From Streptomyces sp. PH10-H1 (GTDB taxonomy: Bacteria; Actinomycetota; Actinomycetes; Streptomycetales; Streptomycetaceae), in contig NZ_JASISZ010000029.1 in the NCBI RefSeq assembly GCF_030063355.1, positions 21,684 through 85,683 on the forward strand: 64,000 nucleotides of DNA, given 5' to 3'. The notes under the pieces were generated by a model. It was not told the DNA's origin. It searched no databases and saw nothing but the letters and a program-made list of their open reading frames with translations. The translations under genes were made by a program, and so were the position numbers. Positions 27,893 through 36,361 of this stretch are shown here, piece after piece. Numbering within the stretch: the stretch's first letter is position 1; the number at the start of each line of letters is the position of its first letter.

Positions 27893-28641
27893 CGGTTCGG
27901 CTCCTTGAGCGTGGTGAGCTGGACATCGTCAGGGGTGGCGACGAGCAGCGTCCGGTCGGGGACCCGGATCCAGTCGTCCTGGTCGTCGTGGGGTTCTGAG
28001 GCGACGAGGACGGAACGGCCCGGCTCATGGCGGTAGTAGAGGGTGTCGCCCCAGGCGGTGGCCGCGATGGCGGCGCCGTCGGTGAGCAGGAGGTTGAGGC
28101 GTCCGGGGTCGTGCGGCGCGAGGTCGGCGACGGTGCCGGCGAGCGCGTCGCCCTGCGGCTCCCCCGCCCGCAGCCGGTGCAGGGCCAGCGCCCAGACGAA
28201 GGCCGAGTCGCAGCGCGCGTCCAGGGACAGCAGTTCGGCGGCCGAGAGCCGGGCGGCGGCGGGCTCCAGGGTCCCGGGCCAGCCGGTGAGCGACCCGTTG
28301 TGGCTGAAGAGCCAGCGCCCGGCGGTGAAGGGCGCGGCCGCGGCCTCTCCGGCCGCGCCGCCCTCGGTGGCCGAGCGGACGGCGGCCAGCAGCGCGCCGG
28401 CGGTCACCACACGGGCGAGGTCGGCGAAGGAGGCGTCGGCCCAGATGGGTCCCGCGCGGCGGTAGCGGGCCGGCACCGGGTCCCTGTCCGCGTACCAGCC
28501 GACGCCGAAGCCGTCGGCGTTGACGGTGCCGTGCCGTTGCTCGCGAGGCGCCCAGGACTGCCGGTAGAGGCTGTACTCCGGCTCGGTGAGCACGGTGCGC
28601 AGCGCGGTGGGCGGCCCGAGGTAGGCCAGATGGCGGCACAT
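27889..28641 (-). CDS. egtC: Gamma-glutamyl hercynylcysteine S-oxide hydrolase
   Basis: 250 residues. Class II glutamine-amidotransferase-like Ntn hydrolase that removes the glutamate from gamma-glutamyl-hercynylcysteine sulfoxide. The catalytic Cys is residue 2 (MCRHLAYLG), exposed after Met removal. NADGFGVGWY and LFSHNGSLTGWPG are the usual substrate-pocket motifs. Its ATG overlaps the egtB stop (ATGA). Confidence 0.95.
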   Translation of the reverse strand: MCRHLAYLGPPTALRTVLTEPEYSLYRQSWAPREQRHGTVNADGFGVGWYADRDPVPARYRRAGPIWADASFADLARVVTAGALLAAVRSATEGGAAGEAAAAPFTAGRWLFSHNGSLTGWPGTLEPAAARLSAAELLSLDARCDSAFVWALALHRLRAGEPQGDALAGTVADLAPHDPGRLNLLLTDGAAIAATAWGDTLYYRHEPGRSVLVASEPHDDQDDWIRVPDRTLLVATPDDVQLTTLKEPNR

Positions 28642-29981
28642 CAGCGGGCGTCCCGTTCGGAGCGGGCGGTGCGGAAGCCGGAGAAGATCTGCCGGCGGAC
28701 AGGATGGTCCCAGTTGCGGAAGGTGCCGCGGCAGGCGACCGGGTCGACGGCGAACGAGCCGCCGCGCAGCACCTTGTAGTCGCCTCCGTAGAAGACGTCG
28801 CTGTATTCCGGGTACGGCCACGCGGCGAATCCGGGATAGGCCAGGAAGTCGCTGGAGGTCCATTCCCAGACATCGCCGATCAACTGGCGTACGCCCAGCG
28901 GGGAGGCTCCTTCGGGATAGCTGCCGGCGGCGGCGGGCCGTAGGTGGCGCTGGGCGAGGTTGGCGTGTCCTGGTCCGGGATCCCGGTCTCCCCAGGGGTA
29001 GCGCCGGGAGTACCCGGTGGCCGGGTCGTGGCGGGCGGCCTTCTCCCATTCGGCCTCGGTGGGCAGCCGGCGGCCGGCCCAGCGGGCGTACGCGTCGGCC
29101 TCGTACCAGGACACGTGCAGGACGGGTTCGGCCGCGGGCACCGGTTCGGTGACGCCGAAGTGCCGGCGCAGCCACTGGCCGGCCTCCTGGCGCCAGTACA
29201 GCGGTGCCCGCAGTCCGGACCGCTCGCGGTGCTCCCAGCCGGGGCCGGTCCACCAGCGGGGGTTGTCGTAGCCTCCGTCGGCGATGAACTGCAGGTAGGC
29301 GCCGTTGGTGACCGGAGTGGTGTCGATGTGGAAGGCGTCGACCTGGACGCGGTGGGCGGGGCGTTCGTTGTCCAGCGCCCAGGGTTCTGTTGAGGTGCCC
29401 ATGGTGAACGGTCCGCCGGGTACGAGCACTTCGGCGGGGAGCGTGGCGGCGTCGGCGGGCGCGGCGGGGGGCTCGGGCGCGGTGAGCACCGCGGGGCCGG
29501 TCCGCAGCTGATGGGTGATCAGCATGGTCTCGTCGTGCTGCTGTTCGTGCTGGGCGACCATGCCGAAGGCGAATCCCGCGTCGAGGAGCCCGCTGCCGTG
29601 CAGCGGGGTGGTCTCGATGAGGTCCATGACCCGGCCGCGGACCTCGTGGTTGTACTCGCGGGCCTCGGCGGGCGGGAGCAGGGGCAGCCGGGGCCGCTCC
29701 GCGCGGGGGTGTTCGAAAGCGTCGTAGAGGGTGTCGATCTCACTGGGGAAGATCGGCTGATGGCCGCCGACGGTGCGCAGCAGCCACAGCTCTTCCTGAT
29801 TGCCGATGTGCGCGAGGTCCCACACCAGTGGTGACATCAGCGGTGAGTGCTGAGCGGTGAGGTCCGGGTCGTCGACACATTCGGTCAGGGTGCGGGTGCG
29901 GGCGCGCGCGGTGGTCAGAGCCGCCGCGATGTGCGCGCGCAGAGCGTCGTCGTCCTGCCCGGGGGCGGTGCTGGCGTTCAC
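28641..29981 (-). CDS. egtB: Hercynine oxygenase (iron sulfoxide synthase)
   Basis: 446 residues from GTG 29981, seven bases after AGGAGGAC. It joins hercynine to gamma-glutamylcysteine with O2 on a non-heme iron. The N-terminal DinB-like domain has PLVWDLAHIGNQEELWLL and the iron motif HX3HXE (HEQQHDE). The C-terminal formylglycine-generating-enzyme fold is intact (VPGGPFTMGTS, RLPTEAEWEKAARHD, GDVWEWTSSDF, VLRGGSFAVDP, FRNWDHP). The use of gamma-glutamylcysteine fits the presence of egtA. Its start overlaps the egtA stop (GTGA). Confidence 0.96.
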   Translation of the reverse strand: MNASTAPGQDDDALRAHIAAALTTARARTRTLTECVDDPDLTAQHSPLMSPLVWDLAHIGNQEELWLLRTVGGHQPIFPSEIDTLYDAFEHPRAERPRLPLLPPAEAREYNHEVRGRVMDLIETTPLHGSGLLDAGFAFGMVAQHEQQHDETMLITHQLRTGPAVLTAPEPPAAPADAATLPAEVLVPGGPFTMGTSTEPWALDNERPAHRVQVDAFHIDTTPVTNGAYLQFIADGGYDNPRWWTGPGWEHRERSGLRAPLYWRQEAGQWLRRHFGVTEPVPAAEPVLHVSWYEADAYARWAGRRLPTEAEWEKAARHDPATGYSRRYPWGDRDPGPGHANLAQRHLRPAAAGSYPEGASPLGVRQLIGDVWEWTSSDFLAYPGFAAWPYPEYSDVFYGGDYKVLRGGSFAVDPVACRGTFRNWDHPVRRQIFSGFRTARSERDAR

Positions 29982-31324
29982 GCGCGGTCCTCCTTGGTCT
30001 CTGTGCCGGTCCGGGCCGGGGACCGGTCGGCTTCGGAACGGACTTGGTCGATCAGGTCGTCGGCGGGACATCGGCCGCGCGCGATGTAGCGCTCGGCGAA
30101 CTCGGTGACGGTGGCCTGCACGTACCCGGGTGCGCCCATCCGGGGCAGCGCCTCCATGGCGGCCCGGAAGCAGGCATCGGCGGCCCGGCGCAGCGCGGGG
30201 TCGGTCAGGCCGCGGCGGGCCGCCCGTAGCCACAGGGGGTTGCGCGGGGCGGGCGTACCGCCCGCGCCGAGCGGCAGGACGGCCCGCAGGGCCGCCTCGT
30301 GCGCGACCGGGTCGTCGAACAGGGCGGCGACCACCGCGAGCGGCACGATCCAGCCGTCGTCCCCGGACTGCGCGTCGATCATGCGCAGTTCGAGGTGGCC
30401 CTGCGGCCGGACGGGCGGGAACAGGGTGGTCAGGTGGTAGCACAGATCGTCGAGGGTGGGGGTGCTGCCGGCCGGGCCGCCGGCCTCGATCCAGCCACGG
30501 AAGGTGAGGCCGGGGGGCGCGGTCCAGGGCTGTCCGTCCTGCTGCCGTATGCACATCAGGGGCGCGTCGAGCGCGTAGCGGGCCCAGGCCGCCCGCGGAT
30601 CTCGGTCCAGGGGCGGTGCGAGGGTGCGGGCGGTGTCCATCCGGGACCACACCGCCTGGCGGGTGGACCGCCAGCCGCTCGGGCGGCCCTGGCGCAGCGG
30701 GGAGTTGGCGAACGCGGCGACCAGGACGGGACCGAGCAGGTGGGCCAGGAGCCAGCGGGACCGGATCCCGTGCGGGCCCGCGATGTCGGTGCCCGCGTCC
30801 ACGCAGACCTGCACGGAGGCGGTGCTGCACATCATGGAACGGCCTGCGGGTCCGCCGCGGTCGAAGTACTCCTCCATCGCGGCGTAGCGCGGGAGATCCA
30901 GGACCCGGCGCGGTGTGCGCCAGGGGTCGTGGCCGTGGCCTGCGGCGACGAGGCCACGGGCCCGGAGGTGGCTGCGGACGGCGACCAGGTCGGCCGAGGT
31001 CTCCTCGACGCATTGGGCGAGGGTCTCGGCGGGGCGGGAGCTGAGTTCTATCTGACCGCCCGGCTCACGGGTGAGCGCGGCGTTCAGGGGGAGCCGTTCG
31101 AGGCCGGCGACGGCCTCGGCCAGCCGGCCGGGGTCGATATGGAGGGCCGGGTCGTGCGCGTCGTACAGGAACCATTCGAGTTCGGCGCCTATCCGGCTCG
31201 GTGGGCCGGTCTTGAAGCAGATGCCGTGGATGTACGACTCCGCCTCGGCCTCGGTGACCGGCCCGGCGGTGCCGGGCCGCTGGCGGGCCGGGCGCCGGGT
31301 GGTACCTGCCATGTCATGGCGCAT
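29978..31324 (-). CDS. egtA: Glutamate-cysteine ligase of ergothioneine biosynthesis
   Basis: 448 residues from ATG 31324, eight bases after GGGAGA; ATGs upstream lack a site. ATP-dependent formation of gamma-glutamylcysteine for EgtB. Recognisable features are RIGAELEWFLYDAHDP (ATP/glutamate site), the GGQIELSSRPAETLAQC strand, GRSMMCSTASVQVCVDAG, and the late QGHLELRMIDAQ. It is first in the tightly coupled egtABCD operon. The 118 bases upstream hold an AT-rich probable promoter with 10-base-spaced repeats. Confidence 0.93.
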   Translation of the reverse strand: MRHDMAGTTRRPARQRPGTAGPVTEAEAESYIHGICFKTGPPSRIGAELEWFLYDAHDPALHIDPGRLAEAVAGLERLPLNAALTREPGGQIELSSRPAETLAQCVEETSADLVAVRSHLRARGLVAAGHGHDPWRTPRRVLDLPRYAAMEEYFDRGGPAGRSMMCSTASVQVCVDAGTDIAGPHGIRSRWLLAHLLGPVLVAAFANSPLRQGRPSGWRSTRQAVWSRMDTARTLAPPLDRDPRAAWARYALDAPLMCIRQQDGQPWTAPPGLTFRGWIEAGGPAGSTPTLDDLCYHLTTLFPPVRPQGHLELRMIDAQSGDDGWIVPLAVVAALFDDPVAHEAALRAVLPLGAGGTPAPRNPLWLRAARRGLTDPALRRAADACFRAAMEALPRMGAPGYVQATVTEFAERYIARGRCPADDLIDQVRSEADRSPARTGTETKEDRA

Positions 31325-31407
31325 GGTGATGTCTCCCATCGGACCGCAGTTCGCGGCCGCTAACCAATGTGCCTCACTACTGACGAGTGTGCGCACTTTT
31401 TCTTACG

Positions 31408-31443
31408 ATATGTTCGAATATGTTCACTTTCTCGGCGATGTTC
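31408..31443 (-). promoter_or_regulatory. AT-rich repeats upstream of egtA; probable egt promoter region
   Basis: ATATGTTC occurs at 31408-31415 and again at 31418-31425, exactly one helical turn apart. A third partial copy ATGTTC is at 31438-31443. This is the most AT-rich stretch in the neighbourhood and lies just before the egtA start on the minus strand. Either promoter elements or repeated sites for a regulator. Confidence 0.45.
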
Positions 31444-32689
31444 ACATGCGCCACATGCCCCCCGGCCGTATGCCCTTCGCCTCTTCGGCGAAACGAACGA
31501 GCCGGTCGGCCGCCTCGGCGAGCCGGGGTTCCGGCAGCGCGAAATTCAGCCGCGCGTAACCCTCCCCCGCGGCGCCGAACGCGGCGCCGTCCGTCAACTC
31601 CACACCGCACGCGGCCAGCAGCCGCTCCCGGATTCCCGGGGCGCCCTCCGCCCGCTCCGCGTCGTCCCCCGGCGGTGCGCCGTCGAACGCTGCGCCCCGC
31701 AGCCACAGCAGGAAGGACGCCTCCGGCACACAGGCGACGAGCCCGGGAACCGCGTCCGCCAACCGGGTGACGATCAGATCGCGCCGTTCGGTCAGGCCGG
31801 ACGTCAACGAGCGCAGCCACGGCTCGCCGTGCTCCAGCGCGACCTCCTGGGCGAGAGCCCCGAGCAGCCGCCCGCCCTCGAAGAACCCGAAGCCTTCCAG
31901 CGTGGCCACGACGCGGCGCCGCAGCTCCGCGTCCGGCACCAGGAGGAACGCGTCCGCCAGTCCGCTGACGTTGAACGCCTTGCCCACCGAGTGCACAACA
32001 ACCGTATGCCGCGCGAACTTCCCCGCGGCGCGCACGGCGGTGATGTGCCGCCGCCCGGGGTGCAGGATCTCGCAGTGCACCTCGTCGCTCAGCAGCAGTC
32101 CGTCGCCGGCGGCGGCCGCCTCGGCGAGCGCGTGCAGTTCCCCGTCGTCCCACACACGGCCGGTGGGATTGTGCGGGCTGCTCAGCGCCACCACCGCGCC
32201 CGGCTCCCGGCGGCACCGGTAGGCGAACTCGTCCACGGGCAGCCGGTATCCGCCCCCGGCCCGGCCCAGCGGGATCTCCTGGACGGTGCGGCCCGCCGCG
32301 CGGGCCACGACCGCGAAACCGCCGTACTCCGGCGACGCCGTCAGCACCGGGCCGCGCGGCGCAGGGCCGGCCGCCGCGGCGTCGAGCACCACGCGCACCG
32401 CGGTGCGGGGGCCGAACGGCAGCAGGACCACCCAGTCGGGGTCGATCTCCGCCGCGTGGCGGCGGGCGTACCAGCGCGCGACCCGCTCACGGGCGGCGGG
32501 ATCGGCCCGCGTGTATCCCAGGGCGTGATGGTCCAGCCGGGCCCGCAACGCCGCGTACAGGGCGGGAAACCCCGGCAGGTCCATATCGGCCACGCCCAGG
32601 GGGATCCGCCGGGCGTCCTGCTCCACGCCCGCGTTCTGCCACTTCACACTCCGGGTTCCGGTCCGGTCCAGCCCGTGTTCGCCGTCCAT
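31442..32689 (-). CDS. MalY/PatB-type PLP-dependent C-S lyase or aminotransferase
   Basis: 415 residues from ATG 32689, after a perfect AAGGAGGT. Fold-type I PLP enzyme: IPLGVADMDLPGFPAL is the MalY/PatB opening, ALSSPHNPTGRVWDDGEL and LLSDEVHCEILHPG line the cofactor, and the Schiff-base lysine is in VHSVGKAFNVSGLADAF. The family splits cystathionine and other S-alkyl cysteines by beta-elimination. Its place directly before egtABCD on the same strand, 118 bases away, suggests it may cleave hercynylcysteine sulfoxide (the EgtE step), for which no other gene is present here. That role is an inference. Confidence 0.85.
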   Translation of the reverse strand: MDGEHGLDRTGTRSVKWQNAGVEQDARRIPLGVADMDLPGFPALYAALRARLDHHALGYTRADPAARERVARWYARRHAAEIDPDWVVLLPFGPRTAVRVVLDAAAAGPAPRGPVLTASPEYGGFAVVARAAGRTVQEIPLGRAGGGYRLPVDEFAYRCRREPGAVVALSSPHNPTGRVWDDGELHALAEAAAAGDGLLLSDEVHCEILHPGRRHITAVRAAGKFARHTVVVHSVGKAFNVSGLADAFLLVPDAELRRRVVATLEGFGFFEGGRLLGALAQEVALEHGEPWLRSLTSGLTERRDLIVTRLADAVPGLVACVPEASFLLWLRGAAFDGAPPGDDAERAEGAPGIRERLLAACGVELTDGAAFGAAGEGYARLNFALPEPRLAEAADRLVRFAEEAKGIRPGGMWRM

Positions 32690-32830
32690 CCGACCTCCTT
32701 GGCCTCGCTGCCGACCTGACGCTGCCCGACGGTGCCGGGCCCCGCCTGTGCCGTCCCTGCCCGTCCCGTCCCTGCCTACCCGATCACATGACGCTGACAG
32801 CGAACGTTCTTGCCTCCACAGGTCCTCGGA

Positions 32831-32854
32831 GTAATTTTGATTACATGATTACAT
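32831..32854. promoter_or_regulatory. Inverted and direct repeats at the start of the next gene
   Basis: GTAAT-TTTG-ATTAC forms an inverted repeat (32831-32844) overlapping two exact tandem copies of GATTACAT (32839-32846 and 32847-32854), in an AT-rich island that includes the ATG. A candidate operator, possibly for the downstream gene's own product. Confidence 0.5.
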
Positions 32855-33369
32855 CGAAGGATCGTGAGGCGGTGCGCGGCTGGTTCGCCGGACGCCTGCC
32901 GGAAGGACTGTTCACCGAGCTCCTGGACGTCACCGTCGACCGGGAGGAGATCACCGTCCTGGGGCGGATCCCCGAGCCCGAACTGGGTCCGGAGGTCTCA
33001 CAGCCGGAGCGCGACGCGGCCCGGGAAGGACGGATCGCGGAGTTCCGCGGCCGCACCCGCGGAGCCCGGATGGAAGTGGCCCGCGAGGCCGAGGAGCGGT
33101 ACGGGCGAAAGGTGTCCTGGGGCGTTCAGTGCGCGGACACCCGCGGGTGGTACACCACGGTCGCCGCACCGGTGATGACGCGGCTGCGCCAGCCCGAGCG
33201 CCAGGTGCTCGACACCCTGATCGCCGGAGGGGTCGCCCGCAGCCGCAGCGACGCCCTGTCCTGGTGCGTCCGGCTGGTCCAGCGCCATGCCGACGACTGG
33301 CTCGGCGATCTGCGCGGCTCCCTGGAGCACGTCCATGAGGTGCGCGCGCAGGGCCCGGACACCGACTGA
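32845..33369 (+). CDS. Conserved protein with a possible C-terminal ribbon-helix-helix-like DNA-binding segment
   Basis: 174 residues from ATG 32845 (MITSKDREAVRGWFAGRLPE); an earlier in-frame ATG at 32788 would add 19 residues without similarity. The N-terminal half (DVTVDREEITVLGRIPEPEL) is a beta-alpha domain of unknown type. The C-terminal part (RQPERQVLDTLIAGGVARSR, then SDALSWCVRLVQRHADDWL) reads like the two helices of a ribbon-helix-helix regulator. The repeats at its start fit autoregulation. A very strong hairpin follows the stop. Confidence 0.65.
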   Translation: MITSKDREAVRGWFAGRLPEGLFTELLDVTVDREEITVLGRIPEPELGPEVSQPERDAAREGRIAEFRGRTRGARMEVAREAEERYGRKVSWGVQCADTRGWYTTVAAPVMTRLRQPERQVLDTLIAGGVARSRSDALSWCVRLVQRHADDWLGDLRGSLEHVHEVRAQGPDTD

Positions 33370-33378
33370 CACCCCCGC

Positions 33379-33418
33379 GAGCCGGCCCGGTCCCGCCACG
33401 GCGGGGCCGGGCCGGCTC
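33379..33418 (+). terminator. Very strong hairpin terminator
   Basis: A 19-base stem (33379-33397 against 33400-33418) with a single G-T pair and minimal loop, ten bases after the stop codon and before the glucosaminidase promoter. Confidence 0.85.
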
Positions 33419-33442
33419 CTGCACGCCCTCACCCAGGCGCCG

Positions 33443-33504
33443 TTGACATGCCTTGTTCCGCTCCTTAGGTTCAGGGGAACCTAGTTAGTAAAGTTGCTTA
33501 ACTT
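33443..33504 (+). promoter_or_regulatory. Glucosaminidase promoter with palindromic operator over the -10
   Basis: TTGACA (33443-33448), 17 bases, then TAGGTT (33466-33471), close to the vegetative consensus. The -10 is part of the palindrome TAGGTTC-AGGG-GAACCTA (33466-33483). A second inverted repeat AAGTT-GCTT-AACTT follows at 33491-33504. A repressor bound here would block RNA polymerase directly; the regulator is not in the window. Confidence 0.7.
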
Positions 33505-33561
33505 GAAGTTCGGCACCCCTGCCCCGGCGCGAACCCCCCACGAGCCACTGGGAGACACAGC

Positions 33562-36297
33562 GTGTTCCTCCGTCCGGCACCACACCGTCGGCGGCAGGCC
33601 ACGGCGGCCGCATTTGCCGTCCTCGGCCTCGCCCTCGCCCTCGTCCTTCCCGCCAGCGCCGCGCCCCCTGCCCCCGGCGCCGCCCGCTCCCCGGTACCCG
33701 TCACCGTCACCGCCCCGGGACCCGGCGCTGCGACCGCCCTGACCGGCTACGCCATCCAGTCCTCCGCGAAGGTCACCGACACCCCCGCTGCGGTCTCCAC
33801 CCCTGGCTACCCCGCCGCCGGCTGGTACCCCGCAGGCCCGCGCTCCACCGTGCTGGCGGCGCTGCTCTCCAACGGCCGCTACGCGGACCCGTTCTACTCG
33901 CAGAACCTCAAGAAGATCCCCGCGGCGGACTTCACCGTCCCGTGGTGGTACCGGTCCGACTTCACCGTCGCCGACACGTCCGCGCGCACCTATCTCGACT
34001 TCAGCGGGGTCGTCTCGGCCGCCGACGTGTACGTCAACGGCAGCCGGATCGCGACCAAGGACACGGTGGCGGGCGCGTACACCCACCATGAACTCGACGT
34101 CACCGCCCAGGTCAGAGCGGGGACCAACACGGTCGCCCTCCTCGTGCAGCCCAACGATCCCAAGAAGAACCTGACCATGGGGTGGATCGACTGGCTCCAG
34201 CCCCCGCCCGACGAGAACATGGGCCTGGTCCGCGACCTCCTGGTCCGCCGCGGCGGACCCGTGGCCCTCCGGGACACGCATGTGGTCACCAGCCTCACCC
34301 TGCCCTCGCTCTCCTCCGCCGACCTGACCGTCAAGGCGCAGGCCCGCAACGACTCGCCGGACCCGGTCACCGCGACGGTCTCGGGCACGATCGGCCCCAT
34401 CGCCTTCAGCCAGAGCGTCAGCCTCGCCGCGCACCAGAGCAGGACGGTGCTCTTCGCCCCGCCGGCCTATCCACAGCTGCGGGTGAACCACCCAGCGCTG
34501 TGGTGGCCCGCCGGCGTGGGCGCTCAGCCGCTCTACGACCTGCGGCTCACCGCAACCGTCTCCGGCGCCGTCTCGGACAGCGCGGACGAACGCTTCGGGA
34601 TCAGGGACGTCAAAGCCCCGGTGGACGGCAACGGCGCGCGCCAGTACTCCATCAACGGCCGCAAACTGCTCATCAAGGGCGGCGGCTGGTCACCCGACAT
34701 GTTCCTGCGCTGGGACCGGACGTACACCGAGGACCGGCTGCGGTACGCGCTGGATCTGGGCCTCAACACCATCCGGCTCGAAGGCCATATCGAACCGGAT
34801 GAGTTCTTCGACCTGGCCGACCAGTACGGCATTCTGACGCTGCCCGGCTGGGAGTGCTGCGACAAGTGGGAGGGCAACGTCAACGGCGGTGAGCCCGGAG
34901 ACAAGTGGACCGCGGCCGACTACCCCGTCGCCAAGGCGTCCATGGCCGCCGAGGCCGCCCGGCTGCGCGACCACCCCAGCGTGATCTCCTTCCTCATCGG
35001 CAGCGACTTCGCTCCCGACGCCACCATCGAGAAGAACTACACCGACGCCCTCCAGGCCGCCGACTGGCCGACGCCCGTCGTGGCCGCCGCCTCCGCATCC
35101 TCCGCTCCGGTGTCGGGACCGTCCGGAATGAAGATGTCCGGGCCCTACGACTGGGTGCCGCCCAACTACTGGTACGCCAAGCGGGAGGGCGGCGCGACCG
35201 GCTTCAACTCCGAGACCAGCGCCGGGCCCGACATCCCGACCGCCGACACCCTGCGCCGCACGCTGTCCCCCGCCGAGCTGGACACCCTCTGGAAGGACCC
35301 CACCGCCAAGCAGTACCACCGCTCCCCCTCATCGACCTTCAGCGACCTCAAGCTGTTCGGGAACGCACTGACCGGCCGGTACGGCAAACCGACCGGTCTG
35401 GACGACTACGTGCGCAAGGCGCAGCTGGCCCAGTACGAGAACGTCCGCGCCCAGTTCGAGTCGTACGGCCGCAATGCCTCGGACGGATCCAAGCCGGCCA
35501 CCGGTGTCATCTACTGGATGTTCAACAGCGGCTGGACCTCACTGCACTGGCAGCTCGTCGACCGCTATCTCGACCAGGGCGGAGCCTATTTCGGCACCAA
35601 GAAGGCCAATGAGCCGCTGCACGTCCAGTACTCCTACGACACCCGCTCCGTGGTCCTGGTCAACAGCCGGCACGCCCCCGCGTCCGGACTGACCGCGCGG
35701 GTGAGCCTGTACAACACCGACGGGACGCTGAAGTACGACAAGTCCACCACCGGCCTGACGGTCGGCGGCGACGGTGCGAAGACGACCGCGCTCACAGTGC
35801 CGGCCACGGTGAGCGGACTGTCCACCACCTATCTGGCGAAACTCGTGCTGACCGACGCCTCGGGCACCGAGGTCAGCCGCAGCGTGTACTGGCTCTCCAC
35901 CAAACCGGACGTCCTGGACTGGTCCAACACCGACTGGTACTACACGCCCACGACCTCCTACGCCGACCTCAAGGGGCTCAGCGCCCTGGCCCCGGCCACC
36001 GTCTCGGCGACCGCGCGGACCTCCGCCGGAAGCGATGGTACGTCCACGACCACGGTCACCCTCAGCAACACCGGGACCGGCAAGGCCCCCGCGCTGCTGA
36101 CCGACGCCCATCTGGTGGACGGCGCGGGCACCCCTGTGCTGCCCGTGACGTGGTCGGACAACGAGGTCAGTCTCTGGCCGGGCGAATCGGTAACGCTCAC
36201 CGGCTCGTACCGGACGGCGGACCTGCACGGATCCGCGCCCCGGGTGCGGATCTCGGGCTGGAACACCGCCACCGCGACCGTGGCCGCCGCCCGGTAG
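33562..36297 (+). CDS. Secreted GH2 exo-beta-D-glucosaminidase (CsxA-like)
   Basis: 911 residues from GTG 33562, after GGGAGA. Signal peptide about 1-33 (APHRRRQATAAAFAVLGLAL then ASAA). It releases glucosamine from the non-reducing end of chitosan outside the cell. GH2 layout: sugar-binding jelly roll about 60-230 (WYRSDFTVADTSARTYLDFS), Ig-like domain, then TIM barrel about 350-650. The predicted nucleophile is E551 in GFNSETSAGPDIPT. The acid/base is D482 in FLIGSDFAPD, matching the unusual Asp described for CsxA-type enzymes. Two Ig-like domains end the protein. The C-terminal CBM35 carried by the Amycolatopsis enzyme is absent, which explains the shorter length. No lesion seen. Confidence 0.92.
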   Translation: MFLRPAPHRRRQATAAAFAVLGLALALVLPASAAPPAPGAARSPVPVTVTAPGPGAATALTGYAIQSSAKVTDTPAAVSTPGYPAAGWYPAGPRSTVLAALLSNGRYADPFYSQNLKKIPAADFTVPWWYRSDFTVADTSARTYLDFSGVVSAADVYVNGSRIATKDTVAGAYTHHELDVTAQVRAGTNTVALLVQPNDPKKNLTMGWIDWLQPPPDENMGLVRDLLVRRGGPVALRDTHVVTSLTLPSLSSADLTVKAQARNDSPDPVTATVSGTIGPIAFSQSVSLAAHQSRTVLFAPPAYPQLRVNHPALWWPAGVGAQPLYDLRLTATVSGAVSDSADERFGIRDVKAPVDGNGARQYSINGRKLLIKGGGWSPDMFLRWDRTYTEDRLRYALDLGLNTIRLEGHIEPDEFFDLADQYGILTLPGWECCDKWEGNVNGGEPGDKWTAADYPVAKASMAAEAARLRDHPSVISFLIGSDFAPDATIEKNYTDALQAADWPTPVVAAASASSAPVSGPSGMKMSGPYDWVPPNYWYAKREGGATGFNSETSAGPDIPTADTLRRTLSPAELDTLWKDPTAKQYHRSPSSTFSDLKLFGNALTGRYGKPTGLDDYVRKAQLAQYENVRAQFESYGRNASDGSKPATGVIYWMFNSGWTSLHWQLVDRYLDQGGAYFGTKKANEPLHVQYSYDTRSVVLVNSRHAPASGLTARVSLYNTDGTLKYDKSTTGLTVGGDGAKTTALTVPATVSGLSTTYLAKLVLTDASGTEVSRSVYWLSTKPDVLDWSNTDWYYTPTTSYADLKGLSALAPATVSATARTSAGSDGTSTTTVTLSNTGTGKAPALLTDAHLVDGAGTPVLPVTWSDNEVSLWPGESVTLTGSYRTADLHGSAPRVRISGWNTATATVAAAR

Positions 36298-36308
36298 CGC
36301 AGCCGTGC

Positions 36309-36339
36309 GGGGCCGGGGCGGTTCGTCCGCTCCGGCCCC
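36309..36339. terminator. Hairpin between the glucosaminidase and the convergent gene
   Basis: A 13-base stem with one G-T pair (36309-36321 against 36327-36339) and the loop TTCGT, 12 bases after the glucosaminidase stop. Confidence 0.7.
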
Positions 36340-36361
36340 CGTGCCGCCGGGGACCGGCCGG

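Noticed and set aside
28641..31013. 790-residue continuous frame covering egtB and beyond
   Set aside because: The upstream 340 codons are an egtA shadow; egtB starts at GTG 29981 after AGGAGGAC.
33466..33483. CsnR or DasR box at the glucosaminidase promoter
   Set aside because: Does not match either consensus that I remember; left as an unassigned palindrome.
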